A program made the translations under genes and the position numbers. This document shows positions 15,872 to 26,100 of a DNA stretch of 63,250 nt, in pieces; the stretch's first letter is position 1; every line of letters begins with the position of its first letter. The DNA lies in contig JAFTUF010000047.1 of NCBI GenBank assembly GCA_017466405.1, forward strand, positions 1 through 63,250, read 5' to 3'. The notes beneath the pieces were generated by a model. It did not search any database. It was not told where the DNA came from and saw nothing but the letters and a program-made list of their open reading frames with translations. This DNA comes from Bacteroidales bacterium (GTDB lineage Bacteria > Bacteroidota > Bacteroidia > Bacteroidales > F082).

Positions 15872-15905
15872 ATTGTAGGGACGTATCGCATACGTCCAAA
15901 ATTGA
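15872..15905. repeat. GGACGTAT-CGC-ATACGTCC hairpin, copy upstream of nanM
   Basis: Perfect 8-bp arms at 15879-15897 within AATTGTAGGG...AAAATTGA. Together with the preceding TTGAAAATTGAAAG repeat it is a direct repeat of the sequence just after nanM (17331-17364). It lies between nanT and nanM and could be a weak terminator or a mobile repeat. Confidence 0.75.
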
Positions 15906-15943
15906 ATATTTAAGTTCACGGTATTGATTATTGATCGCCTGAT

Positions 15944-16027
15944 GCGTTAGGGATTGGAGCGGTATCCTTTTGGAGCGAAGCGGAAAAAGATATAGCGGAA
16001 AGCCCGACGGCGATAGCCGGAACGCCC
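15944..16027. repeat. 84-bp dispersed structured repeat, copy 2
   Basis: 83 of 84 bases identical to 10438-10521. It is intergenic here, between nanT and nanM. The rest of the 15824-16170 spacer is TTGAAAGTTGAAA-type repeat and a CGCAGAGGACACGAAGAGACG stretch. Confidence 0.85.
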
Positions 16028-16170
16028 TAATTTAGAATTTGAGAAATTAAGAATCTGAGAAATTGAAAGTTGAAAGTTATAGGATTTCTCGTGAAGGGCG
16101 CAGAGGACACGAAGAGACGGCAAATAACAACTTGAAGCCCATTGCGATAGAAAACTAAAAATTGAATTTT

Positions 16171-17328
16171 ATGAAGAAAATAATTTTAACAATGATAATA
16201 GGAACGACGCTTTTATGCGCTTGCTCCACAAAAAACAAGGATATGAAATTGAATTTATTCGCGACAGTTCCTTCGTCGGAACAAGGCTTTGAGAAAGGCG
16301 TATCAGCTTGTTACGCTGCTGTTTATAACGACACTTTATACATTACAGGCGGTTGTAATTTTCCAGAGAAGCCCGTCACCGAAGGCGGCGCAAAACGTTA
16401 TTATAAAAGCATTTTTTCAATTGGTAATGTAGAGATGCGCCAATCACACCATGAAAATAAACAAGATGTGATTGACACGTCTCAAGAAATTGACGGTTGG
16501 AAGAAAGTTGGCGAAATGCCAACGTCTTCTGCATACGGCGCTAACATCCAGTGCGACAAGCGTTGGATTATCGCAGGCGGCATGAATGAGAACGGCGCTA
16601 CGAAGAGAGTCATCTGCATAAATCTCGATGACAACTGTTCAATAGAAAACCTCCCCGACTTGCCATTCGCGATTGATAATACATCTGGCGCTGCTGCCAA
16701 CGGAAAAATATTCGTTGTCGGAGGCAATGCCGATGGTAAGGCCTCTAATATGGTTTTCGTCCTCGACTTAAACAATGTCAATGAAGGCTGGAAGATGCTG
16801 TCAGCGATACCATCGAGAGGAAGAGTGCAGCCGGTATGCGCCGCGACAGAAGACGCTCTTTTTGTGTGGGGCGGATTCTCACCAGCTGACGAAAACGGCG
16901 AGGCAATAGCATATTCCGATGGAGTGTGTTACGACTTCAACACTAACACCTGGACTACCTTGCCTGATGTCGTTGTCGATGGTGAAAGGCTGACATTCAC
17001 AGGAGCGAGCATGACATTAGTTAATGAAACCTTGCTCGTGGCAGGTGGCGTAAACCGTGAAATCTTCACTGACGCTATATCAGGAAGATACGAACTTGTT
17101 GACAAGGCTGATTATATGCACAAAGAACCTGAATGGTATAAGTTCAACAAATATCTCATGGAGTACGACATTGAAAAAGGCAGCTGGAAAGTAATAGATA
17201 CCGACAAGAACTATGCACGCGCTGGAGCATTATTGCTGGCATCAGAGAATGGATTGTTTTACATCTGCGGCGAGTTGAAACCAGGAATCAGGACAGCGGA
17301 GATATTTAAGTTGAAAATTGAAAGTTGA
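16171..17328 (+). CDS. nanM: Kelch-repeat sialic acid mutarotase-like lipoprotein
   Basis: 385 residues from the ATG at 16171 (a TTG nine bases earlier is less likely). The lipoprotein signal MKKIILTMIIGTTLLCAC places it outside the cytoplasm. Six-bladed kelch propeller: repeated hydrophobic-GG motifs such as YITGGCNFP, WIIAGGMNENG, IFVVGGNADG, LFVWGGFSP, LLVAGGVNREI and FYICGEL. This is the cyclically permuted mutarotase family; E. coli NanM speeds alpha-to-beta anomerisation of free sialic acid before uptake. Between blades 1 and 2 (roughly residues 87-107) the sequence VEMRQSHHENKQDVIDTSQ is encoded by an in-frame palindromic repeat and is unlike kelch sequence. The last residues (KLKIES) and the stop are encoded by a TTGAAAATTGAAAG repeat. 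Confidence 0.85.
   Translation: MKKIILTMIIGTTLLCACSTKNKDMKLNLFATVPSSEQGFEKGVSACYAAVYNDTLYITGGCNFPEKPVTEGGAKRYYKSIFSIGNVEMRQSHHENKQDVIDTSQEIDGWKKVGEMPTSSAYGANIQCDKRWIIAGGMNENGATKRVICINLDDNCSIENLPDLPFAIDNTSGAAANGKIFVVGGNADGKASNMVFVLDLNNVNEGWKMLSAIPSRGRVQPVCAATEDALFVWGGFSPADENGEAIAYSDGVCYDFNTNTWTTLPDVVVDGERLTFTGASMTLVNETLLVAGGVNREIFTDAISGRYELVDKADYMHKEPEWYKFNKYLMEYDIEKGSWKVIDTDKNYARAGALLLASENGLFYICGELKPGIRTAEIFKLKIES
16430..16483 (+). repeat. Palindromic repeat element inside the nanM coding sequence
   Basis: Arms GAGATGCGCCAATCACA (16432-16448) and TGTGATTGACACGTCTC (16467-16483), 14 of 17 positions complementary, 18-nt loop. Preceded by GT, so it starts GTAGAGATGCG like the intergenic copies at 14466 and 17371. 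It is in frame (GTA GAG ATG), so the built-in TAG is avoided. Confidence 0.85.
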
Positions 17329-17330
17329 AA

Positions 17331-17388
17331 ATTGTAGGGACGTTTCGCATACGTCCAAAATTGAAAACCGGTAGAGATGCGTCAATCA
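17331..17388. repeat. Hairpin copy downstream of nanM plus half palindromic element
   Basis: 17338-17356 is GGACGTTT-CGC-ATACGTCC (one mismatch to the copy at 15879-15897). 17371-17388 is GTAGAGATGCGTCAATCA, the left half of the element at 16430. Also a GACTTTAGTCTTTCATC simple repeat at 17423-17449. Confidence 0.75.
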
Positions 17389-17453
17389 TTAAATCTTAAA
17401 CCAAAATTTCCAATTTCCCTTCCGACTTTAGTCTTTCATCTTTAGACTTTTAC

Positions 17454-17461
17454 TATCTTTG
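17454..17461 (+). promoter_or_regulatory. -7 box of mutS2
   Basis: TATCTTTG fits TAnnTTTG; the GTG start of mutS2 follows 20 nt later, a spacing like that of other genes here. Confidence 0.55.
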
Positions 17462-17480
17462 CAGAAAATATATTTAAGAC

Positions 17481-19892
17481 GTGATTTATCCTAAAGATTT
17501 TGAAAATAAAATTGGTTTCAAGTCTGTAAAAGACAGGCTTACGAGTTTGTGCATCAGTGAGATGGGAAAAGAATTTGTGGAAAAGATGCGATTCAGTACG
17601 GACATCGAAAGAATAAAGACGCGTCTTTCTCAAATAGAGGATTTTCTTTCCTTGCTGCAAAACGGAGTGCCCTTCCCTATCCGCGACTACAACGACTTAC
17701 GCGATGACTTCCGTCATCTCAGCATCGAAGGCACCGTCATCAGCGTGGAAAGTCTCTTCAACCTTAAACCAAGTCTCAGCGCATTATCATATATATTAGC
17801 GTTCTTCAAGTCGGAATCGTCAGAGAAAGTGAAGTCGTTAAAAGCTCTCGCCGAAGGCATTACCATCGATAAACATTTATTCACAGAGACAGAACGACTT
17901 ATAGACGATAAAGGCGAGATTCCAGACAGCGCATCGCCAGAACTTCTTGAGATAAGAAGAGAGATAAGGAAGAAACAGAGTTCCATCGACCGTCGTATGC
18001 GTAAGATTCTCACCGATGCCAAAGCAGCAGGTTGGACCGACAGCAGCGCGGAACTGACGATTCGTGACGGTCGTCCTGTTATTCCGGTGAAGGCTGCCGA
18101 CAAAAGAGCGCTGCGTGGTTTCATACACGACGAATCTGCAACAGGTCAGACGGTATATATTGAACCTGCTGAAATTTTCGATACTAACAACGAAATCAGA
18201 GAGTTGGAATATGCTGAGAGAAGAGAGATAAATAAGATTCTTCTCGCTTATACAAGACTGCTACGTCCTGAAATTCCGGCTTTGATAAAAGCATGGAACC
18301 TCTTAGGTCTCTTGGATTTCATCCGCGCTAAGTCGCTGCTTTCAAACGAATATAAATGCGTGATACCAGAACTTACAGATGAACCGATTTTTATCTGGCG
18401 TCAGGCACGGCATCCGCTTTTGGAACAGAAACTTAAATCGCAGGACAAACAAATCACGCCTTTGGATTTAAGTCTCGACAAAGACAACAGAATCCTCGTG
18501 ATTTCTGGTCCTAATGCTGGAGGTAAGTCTGTTTGTCTCAAGACAATAGGTCTCGTACAATATATGTTGCAATGCGGTCTCGCCGTCCCGATGGAGATAG
18601 ATTCCAAATGCGGCATCTTCCACGATATGTTCATCGATATCGGCGACTCGCAATCTCTTGAAAACGACTTGAGTACATATAGCTCTCATCTTCTCAACAT
18701 GAAAGAGCTGATTCGTCATGGCAATAGTCGCACCTTATTTTTAATAGATGAGTTCGGTACAGGTACGGAACCTCAGCTCGGCGGCGCGATAGCGGAAGCT
18801 ATTTTACTGAAGATGAATGAGAAGAAGTCGTTCGGTGTAGTAACGACTCACTATGCAAATTTGAAATTATTAGCCGACAATCACAAAGGCATCGTCAATG
18901 GCGCGATGTTGTTCGACACTCGTTACCTGCAGCCTCTTTATGTGATGATGATTGGCAAACCTGGAAGTTCGTTCGCTTTCGAGATTGCCAGAAAGATTGG
19001 TTTTCCAGAAGAGATCCTCAACGACGCTGCCGAGATTGGCGGCAAAGGTCAGCTTAACTTCGACCAACAGTTGCAACAGCTTGAAATAGAGAAGAAAGAA
19101 GTTCGAAAGAAAGAATATGAACTGAAGGTGGCGGATAATCTTCTTAATGAAGTCGTCAATAAATATAAGAATCTCCTCAGCGATTTGGAGAAGAAGAAAA
19201 ACACTCTCTTGAAGGAAGCCAACAAAGAAGCGCAGTCGCTCATCGACAAGGCAAACGCTAAGATAGAGAGAACGATACGTGAGATTAAAGAAGCTCAGGC
19301 TGAGAAAGAACGTACCAAAGAACTGCGTCAGGATTTGAAGGAGATGAAACAACATCTTGAAGAAGACGCAAAGGTCATTTCTAAAAATCTTAAGATTGAA
19401 GAGAAAGAGAACAAAGATAACCAGGATCTTCAAGTTGGAAATATGGTTCGTATCAACGAGATGGAAATCGTTGGCGAAGTCATCGCTGTCAGCGACACCG
19501 ACATCACCATCGAGTTCGGCAGCGTAAAACTAAGAACGACAGCAGATAAAGTCGTTAAGATTAGTAAGAAAGAAGCGAAGAAATCTGCCAACAACCCGAC
19601 ATATCTCCGTAAGGCAATCATGGAAGACATAAACGAGAAAGCCGCTAATTTCAATCTTACTTTAGACGTGAGAGGAATGCGTGGCGAAGAAGCTATAGAG
19701 GCAGTCGCTAAGTACATCGACGACGCTTCGCTTCTCAGCATAAAGAATGTCAGCATCTTACACGGAAAAGGAAACGGTATCTTACGTCAGATGATACGTC
19801 AATATCTAAGCAAGCAGTCGTGCGTGCGACAGATGCAAGACGCAAGTCTGGAGACAGGAGGACATGGCATTACGAGAGTGGAATTGAGATAA
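17481..19892 (+). CDS. mutS2: Endonuclease MutS2
   Basis: 803 residues starting with GTG. Core and clamp helices (1-~300) lead to the MutS ATPase: Walker A GPNAGGKSVCLKTIG near residue 342, SQSLENDLSTYSSH, Walker B LFLIDEFGTGTEP, and VVTTHYANLK. A long coiled coil (~520-650, rich in E, K and Q) follows, then a KOW-like segment (GNMVRI...GEVIAV), and a C-terminal Smr nuclease domain (LDVRGMRGEEA near 730 and HGKGNGILR near 760). MutS2 lacks the mismatch-recognition domain; in other bacteria it suppresses homologous recombination or rescues collided ribosomes. Length and order are complete. It stands alone between convergent repeats. Confidence 0.95.
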   Translation: MIYPKDFENKIGFKSVKDRLTSLCISEMGKEFVEKMRFSTDIERIKTRLSQIEDFLSLLQNGVPFPIRDYNDLRDDFRHLSIEGTVISVESLFNLKPSLSALSYILAFFKSESSEKVKSLKALAEGITIDKHLFTETERLIDDKGEIPDSASPELLEIRREIRKKQSSIDRRMRKILTDAKAAGWTDSSAELTIRDGRPVIPVKAADKRALRGFIHDESATGQTVYIEPAEIFDTNNEIRELEYAERREINKILLAYTRLLRPEIPALIKAWNLLGLLDFIRAKSLLSNEYKCVIPELTDEPIFIWRQARHPLLEQKLKSQDKQITPLDLSLDKDNRILVISGPNAGGKSVCLKTIGLVQYMLQCGLAVPMEIDSKCGIFHDMFIDIGDSQSLENDLSTYSSHLLNMKELIRHGNSRTLFLIDEFGTGTEPQLGGAIAEAILLKMNEKKSFGVVTTHYANLKLLADNHKGIVNGAMLFDTRYLQPLYVMMIGKPGSSFAFEIARKIGFPEEILNDAAEIGGKGQLNFDQQLQQLEIEKKEVRKKEYELKVADNLLNEVVNKYKNLLSDLEKKKNTLLKEANKEAQSLIDKANAKIERTIREIKEAQAEKERTKELRQDLKEMKQHLEEDAKVISKNLKIEEKENKDNQDLQVGNMVRINEMEIVGEVIAVSDTDITIEFGSVKLRTTADKVVKISKKEAKKSANNPTYLRKAIMEDINEKAANFNLTLDVRGMRGEEAIEAVAKYIDDASLLSIKNVSILHGKGNGILRQMIRQYLSKQSCVRQMQDASLETGGHGITRVELR

Positions 19893-19910
19893 GAGTCCAC
19901 GAATTAACAC

Positions 19911-20108
19911 GAATTGACACGAATTATTTTTGGTACATTGATGGTTTGTATAACACCATAAAAAACGAATTGACACGAATATTTTTAGTATATTGATGGT
20001 TTGTATAACACCATAAAAAACAAATTGACACGAATTGTTTTTAGGATATTGATGGTTTGTATAACACCATAAAAAACAAATTGACACGAATTGTTTTTGG
20101 TATAATAG
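19911..20108. repeat. 56-bp tandem repeat, 3.5 copies
   Basis: Units at 19911-19966, 19967-20021, 20022-20077 and a partial one from 20078. Each begins AATTGACACGAAT and contains GATGGTTTGTATAACACC then ATAAAAAAC. Copies are ~90% alike. There are no spacers, so it is not a CRISPR array. It directly follows a CACGAATTAACACGAATT stretch after the mutS2 stop. Confidence 0.9.
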
Positions 20109-20110
20109 AC

Positions 20111-20150
20111 AAAAAACTGCGCTCCTGGATTCTAAGAGCGCAGTTTCTGT
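20111..20150 (-). terminator. Terminator between mutS2 and the 2513-aa gene
   Basis: 11-bp perfect stem AAACTGCGCTC/GAGCGCAGTTT (20114-20124 with 20136-20146), 11-nt loop. On the minus strand it is followed by TTT and TTGTC. It lies 7 nt after the end of the giant operon and may act in both directions. Confidence 0.85.
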
Positions 20151-20152
20151 TT

Positions 20153-23100
20153 TTAGGTGACTATCAGTTTCGCCGTGATAACCTTGCCTGTTCCGGTTAC
20201 TACACGCACCACGTACGATCCAGCAATATTGATTTCTCTCAACTCTATCGGGAATCTCTGTGGTTCAATGCTTTGAATCTTCACACCTAAGTTATTATAT
20301 ACTTCCACAACCAAACCTGCCTTATCTTCTTCGGTGAAGTTATACAATACAAGAACTCTATCTTGCTTGTCGGCTGGGTTAGGTATCAGCATAAGTTCTG
20401 TTGTCTCATACATGAAACTGCATACCATGATACTGTCGCATCCGTGTACTGATGTATAGTTAAATGTATGTACGCCAGGCTCTTCAATCCAGGTACCGTC
20501 ATATTCGTATGGGAATTGTTTTACCAAGACGTTTTCTTCAATACGATAGGTTGGATTGATGTCGAGGCGGAGTTTAACGATACTGTCATTACCATTTTCA
20601 TCGATGAGACGCTTGAAGTATGAACCTGCTGCACTTGCCTCAAATCCGTTCTCGTTATATGTCTCACCCAAGCAAATCGTTTCTTCTAACAAGGTGTTAT
20701 ACTTAGTGTTAAACTCAAACGAATAAGGTTCGATGAGAGAACCATGATATGCGTTGGGTTCGAATACGACTCTTTGATTTGAGACCTGAGCCGCTTCTTC
20801 TTGTGTCTCATGATTATATAACATAAAGTACAACTCATCACCAAGTTTTCCGTATGTCGTCAAGAAGACACGATATGCGCCGACAGCCTTGATGAATACA
20901 GCGCGAGCATTGCCGCGTTTCTCTCCGTTGCAGAACGCTCCTACTTCGAGAGTGTCGGAGTCATGAATCAAGTCATCTACAACGATATCAGCGATGAACG
21001 TCATGTTATCTGGATATTTATAGGTCGGCGACCATTTAAGAGCTTTCGCAGATTTTTCTTCTCCCCTATTCTGTGACATCTGAGGATAAACGAGGGTGAT
21101 GTCGTCATCGTTGAATGACAGATATTGATAACCCTGACCAGGTTTAAGTTGCGTCATATCGCCGAACCACATACCGAACGACTCGAAATATACAGAGAAA
21201 CCTTCACGATACGACTTGATAATGTCGCCGTCTTGTGGAGTGACGTTCAATCCCGCGAGAGCGGTATTCACATCGCTTGTATATTCAGAGATATATCCGA
21301 TATGATTCCAACCTTTCTTGATTGTAATAGGATGTTCTGAAGGATTAGCCACACAACCATCAATCTGTGTATTCTGCAATTCGGAAGTCTGAACCATATA
21401 CATCTGCTCGTTTCTGATACTATCGAGATTACCCGACCATACGCCTCCTGCAAAATTGACGAATCCAGTGTTCGACTTGATTGTCTTACCATACGACGAC
21501 AATTCTGATTTCAATTCAGATAAGACATCTGTATGTTCATCATCGATATATGTTGAGAACCAATCCCAAGTACCAGAGAAATTATTGTATTGGTCGCCTT
21601 CCTGACGGACTGTGAGGTTCAATGTAACAATACTATCGCAAGAATTGACAGCATTGAAAATCACAGGATAAGAACCTGATACAGTCGATTCGTCGAAAGT
21701 ATGATTTCCGTAAGTATAAGGTAATTCTGACGAACAAATATCGAGATAATCTACGCCATATTTCGTAGGCAGAACTTCCAAGGTAAGGACGACGCTACTG
21801 TCGCAATGATGTACCGATTGTCCCATCTTATAGTAAGTGCCAGCCTCTCTGATAGTATCTTCAAACAACATATAATATTCGTTGTCGCAGATGGTTGCGA
21901 ATACAGGAACGTCGAAATGTGAAGGAGCGACTTCAAGATTGACAGTAACGATACTATCGCATCCTGTAATTACTGAAGTGAAGACGACGTCTTTTGTTCC
22001 AGCAGCTACGAAGAGACTGTCGCCATATTGGAACGGCATAGCGTCGGCACAGGCAATCACATCATGAGTTGTCCTTGATGCCGGATAAACAGTCAGATCC
22101 ACTCTAACGGTATCAGTACATCCATAAACGTTTATAGAATCTCTCTTCAAGACCAAGGTTGTATCATAAAGCTGCTGCCAACCTTCAAGACGTTCCTGAA
22201 TATTTTCCCAAGTAAGTTCGAAGCCGTGACTGTCATAGTCTTCATACATACAGATATATTCATCATAGGAAATCACGACTGGGTCAGGACGATGCTTGAC
22301 GATATGCTTGACGATGCTATCGCAACCGAACATAGTAGGAATTGTGTCATAATAATAACCGTCTTCTGTTACATATTCGCCAGCTATCTCGATGAAATCG
22401 CCATGACAAAGATAATGATCAACGAGAGTCGTTGGAGGAGTCATTGTCTGCTCAGCATACAAAATAAACGCTTTATCGAAACATTCTCCGTTAACGTCTT
22501 CTGTCTTAACTAAAATCTTATACATATACTGACCATAACAACGAAGATCCATATTCAACTTAAGTTTATCACCTTCAATTATGAAGAGGTCGTTATCGTA
22601 ATCTTCCTCATCAACCAAAGAATACGTAAATGTATTTGATGTCTGGTCGTCGAGTGTAGAGAACTTACCGATGACAGTTCCTATTTCGTCATCTTCATAG
22701 AAGTAACGGTTAGACAAGTATATGTCGAGAGGAGGATTGTTATTCACGAATGTGATTTGCGCTGTTTCGGAGAAAGCCTCTTTGTTACCGACGTTATCGA
22801 CGGCTTGAAGTACAAACTGATAAAGAGAGCCTTGACCGAGTCGATATGACAACGACATAGTATCTGCCGAACCTATTGTGTCAGGATACATAGAACCAGC
22901 GAGTACATATTGAGTATTATCGACATTGACATAAAGGTCAACTTGTCTCACACCGGAACCGTTTTCATCGTCAGTAGCGACAGATTTAAAGATGAGATTA
23001 TAATCCAGCAATACGCTCGACGAGTCGCATACCGACACAGAAGTAGGTGCCACAGCGTCGAACATATTGGTATAAGTGTTTGTCAAGATGTTATCATTTT

Positions 23101-26100
23101 CGTCGAAGATGATGTTAGCCTGTTCCGATATTGTGTCGCCGGTTTTCATATCGTCGATGCTCATCACTGAGAATGTCACGAAGCCTTCGCCGCAGCCGGT
23201 GAGAGTGTCGTTGACAGGAAGGAAACCTATTGCGTCGGTTGGAGCGACACCAGTCTCAGGGTCTATAGATTGTAATATCCAATACATCTCGTTTTTATCC
23301 ACGTCGATGCCAGCACTTACGTCGAGCCATACTCCGAGAGAGTCGGCGAGGTCGAGGCGTTTGTTATAATATGTTGACATTGGAGGCACTTCGAAGATAT
23401 AGTCGCCGAAGCCATATTGACCGAGGCGCACCGTTGTAGGGTCGGCATGAGGATGCAGAGGACATGTCACCTTCACGCGAGCGGCAGCAGCCGTAGCGAG
23501 TTCAGGGTCGTTCTCAAACATAATCTTATAGTCGATTCTGTCGTTAGTTGAAATCATCTTATTCTCGCCATAGCCAGCAGGACCGAAGATCTCATTAGGG
23601 TCGTTGGAGAGACAAATCTTTGCGTGATGTATTATCCTCTTATTCTTCATCTCTTTTCCTGCTTTGTTAAACGCATGGAATGTGATAAAATCGGCATTCA
23701 TCGTCAGTTGTATTGTCTTTCCAGGTCTGTAAACCATAGAGTTCGACTCATAGTTGCTCTGTATCGAAGGATAGAACTGAAACGACTCACCACCATCCCA
23801 CACGCTGTTTATCAAGTCGCCGCCGTCAACTGTGAAGTAGTAATCCCATTCGGTATTGTCTTCATTCTGAATATAAATATACCCCGATTCTCCGCTTTCG
23901 TCATCATCTTTATAAAAATAATGATGTCCGAAAGTCTCCACATAGAAATTGTAAGCCGAGAACGACATCCAAGGTATTGCAGCGATGCCCATCTTCATCT
24001 CGGTTATTTTACCTATATAGCTAAACAAAGCCTTCTTCCTTTCTATGTTAGCAGGATAGACAGCCAAGAAATATTCTCCTGCAGGAAGATTCTCTGCTAT
24101 CATGTGTTGCTCATCTTTCTGAGTGATTTCATAAGCATTGCCTTCATTATCTTCAAAGATAAAATCAAAGGCTTCAGTCAATTTGGTACAACCGTCGCAC
24201 AACTCATCACTTGGAACTCTCAACAATATACTTCCATCATTGGAGCCGCTGCTCGACACATTGTTAACTTCCACGACCTCGAACTCTGCACCATCATCTT
24301 GGAACTTCTTAACCAGATACTGAGAGATAGTATCCATTACATCTTCACACGAAGTCCTAACACAATAGTTTCGTTTTATTCTACCTCTTACACCTTCAAC
24401 ATCAACATCTTCACTGGTAATTATCAAGTCCTTATTATTTCCTCCATATTTAATTCTGGCGCCAAGCTCGACAAGCTGTCCGTATGTGGTGACAGGTTCT
24501 GAAGGCGATTCTGTGTAATATTCTGTCTTGATGAAACCATCCACTATGATTTCATCTTTCAATATAATGTCTTGAGTTACTTCATACCACAGCACCTCAT
24601 TACACATATCACCAATTAGATATGTTCTTCTATATACGGAACTGCAATCGTCACCTTCAATTTTCTCATCTTGATACTCAACAAGAACCATATCATCAGA
24701 ACCACATATCTGATGATTTACAACGCCTATCTCAGCAAATTCACTAATTTTTGTCTTTGGTTCAGGCAGACAAGATTCTCCGGTACAACCATAGACGGTA
24801 TCGTTAGGCAGTTCCAACACCTGAACAGGATAATTCTCAGAAGCATCTTCCGGCGACTCACAGGCATTTAACTCAAGATAAGCAACAGCTTCAGCTTTAT
24901 ATATATGTCCATAATATTCATAGTAGAAAGAGAAAATATATCTTACCAATGCATAACAAGCATCTTCCTCCATCACATCCATTCTTGAACTAAATGTATA
25001 ATTGCCTTCATATTCATTGAAAGGAGGATAGTCGAATGTAAGTTCCGTCATATATTCAGGATTCCAATTATCAAATTTCTCGAGAAGAGAAAACGCTTTG
25101 TCCATATCTGATATAGCATAATCTTTTAGCTCGCCACAAGCCTTATAAGCTACGATAGGCGGATCGCACTCTATGGAAAAAGTAAGGTCAAGTTCGTATC
25201 TTTGTGTTATGGTACTCGTACCACAAGTCCTATAATGGATGGTATATTCTCTATCAAAAGCACCTGGATATTTATCGTCCCAAGTATCTGCGTTTGTGAT
25301 ATAAATATCATTCAAATCTAAACCCTCAGCTTTATATTTGAGACCTTGACTTTTCAAATAATTAAAAATACTTATATGATTACCATCATGCTCTGTGTCT
25401 TCATAAACTTGATAATATACTGTCTTTAAAGGGCCTTCCACCTTCAGAGTTTTGGTAACAGTAATATCTTGCGTATATGTATTTTCAATATCATTGTTTG
25501 CGATATCATCTTCCAATGTACAAGGATCCACAATATGATAGGTCCTCATATAAACAAATTCACAATCTCCTTCTTCTTCATCGCCCGTCAACAGTTTGTC
25601 TTCATCAACTTTCAAGGCAAGTCTTTCAATATTGATAGCGTCAGTTATACTTATATCCGGATTGTCAGCCAATAATTCCTGAACGGTGTTATATACAGGA
25701 ACATCCTCATTATCCCAGCCATCAATTTCAACAGCTTTCAAGACATGCCCTCCCTCGAATTTTATCTTACTGAAATCGTTATAATGCCTTGCATCGAAAT
25801 TAGCACGGACTATATATCTGTACGTAACATCATCGCACACTCTGTCGATGTTATGCACTCTCTTCATGGTGGTCGAGCAACGTTGTTCAATAGGTCCGAC
25901 TACTTCTCTGGTGTCTTCGTATGCCAAATATTGTTCTCCGCTGTCGCAATATTCGTCTAACTTCGTATCATACTCTGGAGCAAACTTATCCAAATATTGA
26001 TATATTCCTAACTCGTCATACAATATACCAGCATTATAATCAGTGAAGTCATCATCAATATGATAGAAACTTATTTCTGTTTCCGATTCTCCGACCACAA

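Noticed and set aside
19911-20108. Possible CRISPR array in the spacer after mutS2
   Set aside because: The units are contiguous 55-56 bp tandem repeats with no unique spacers and there are no cas genes nearby.
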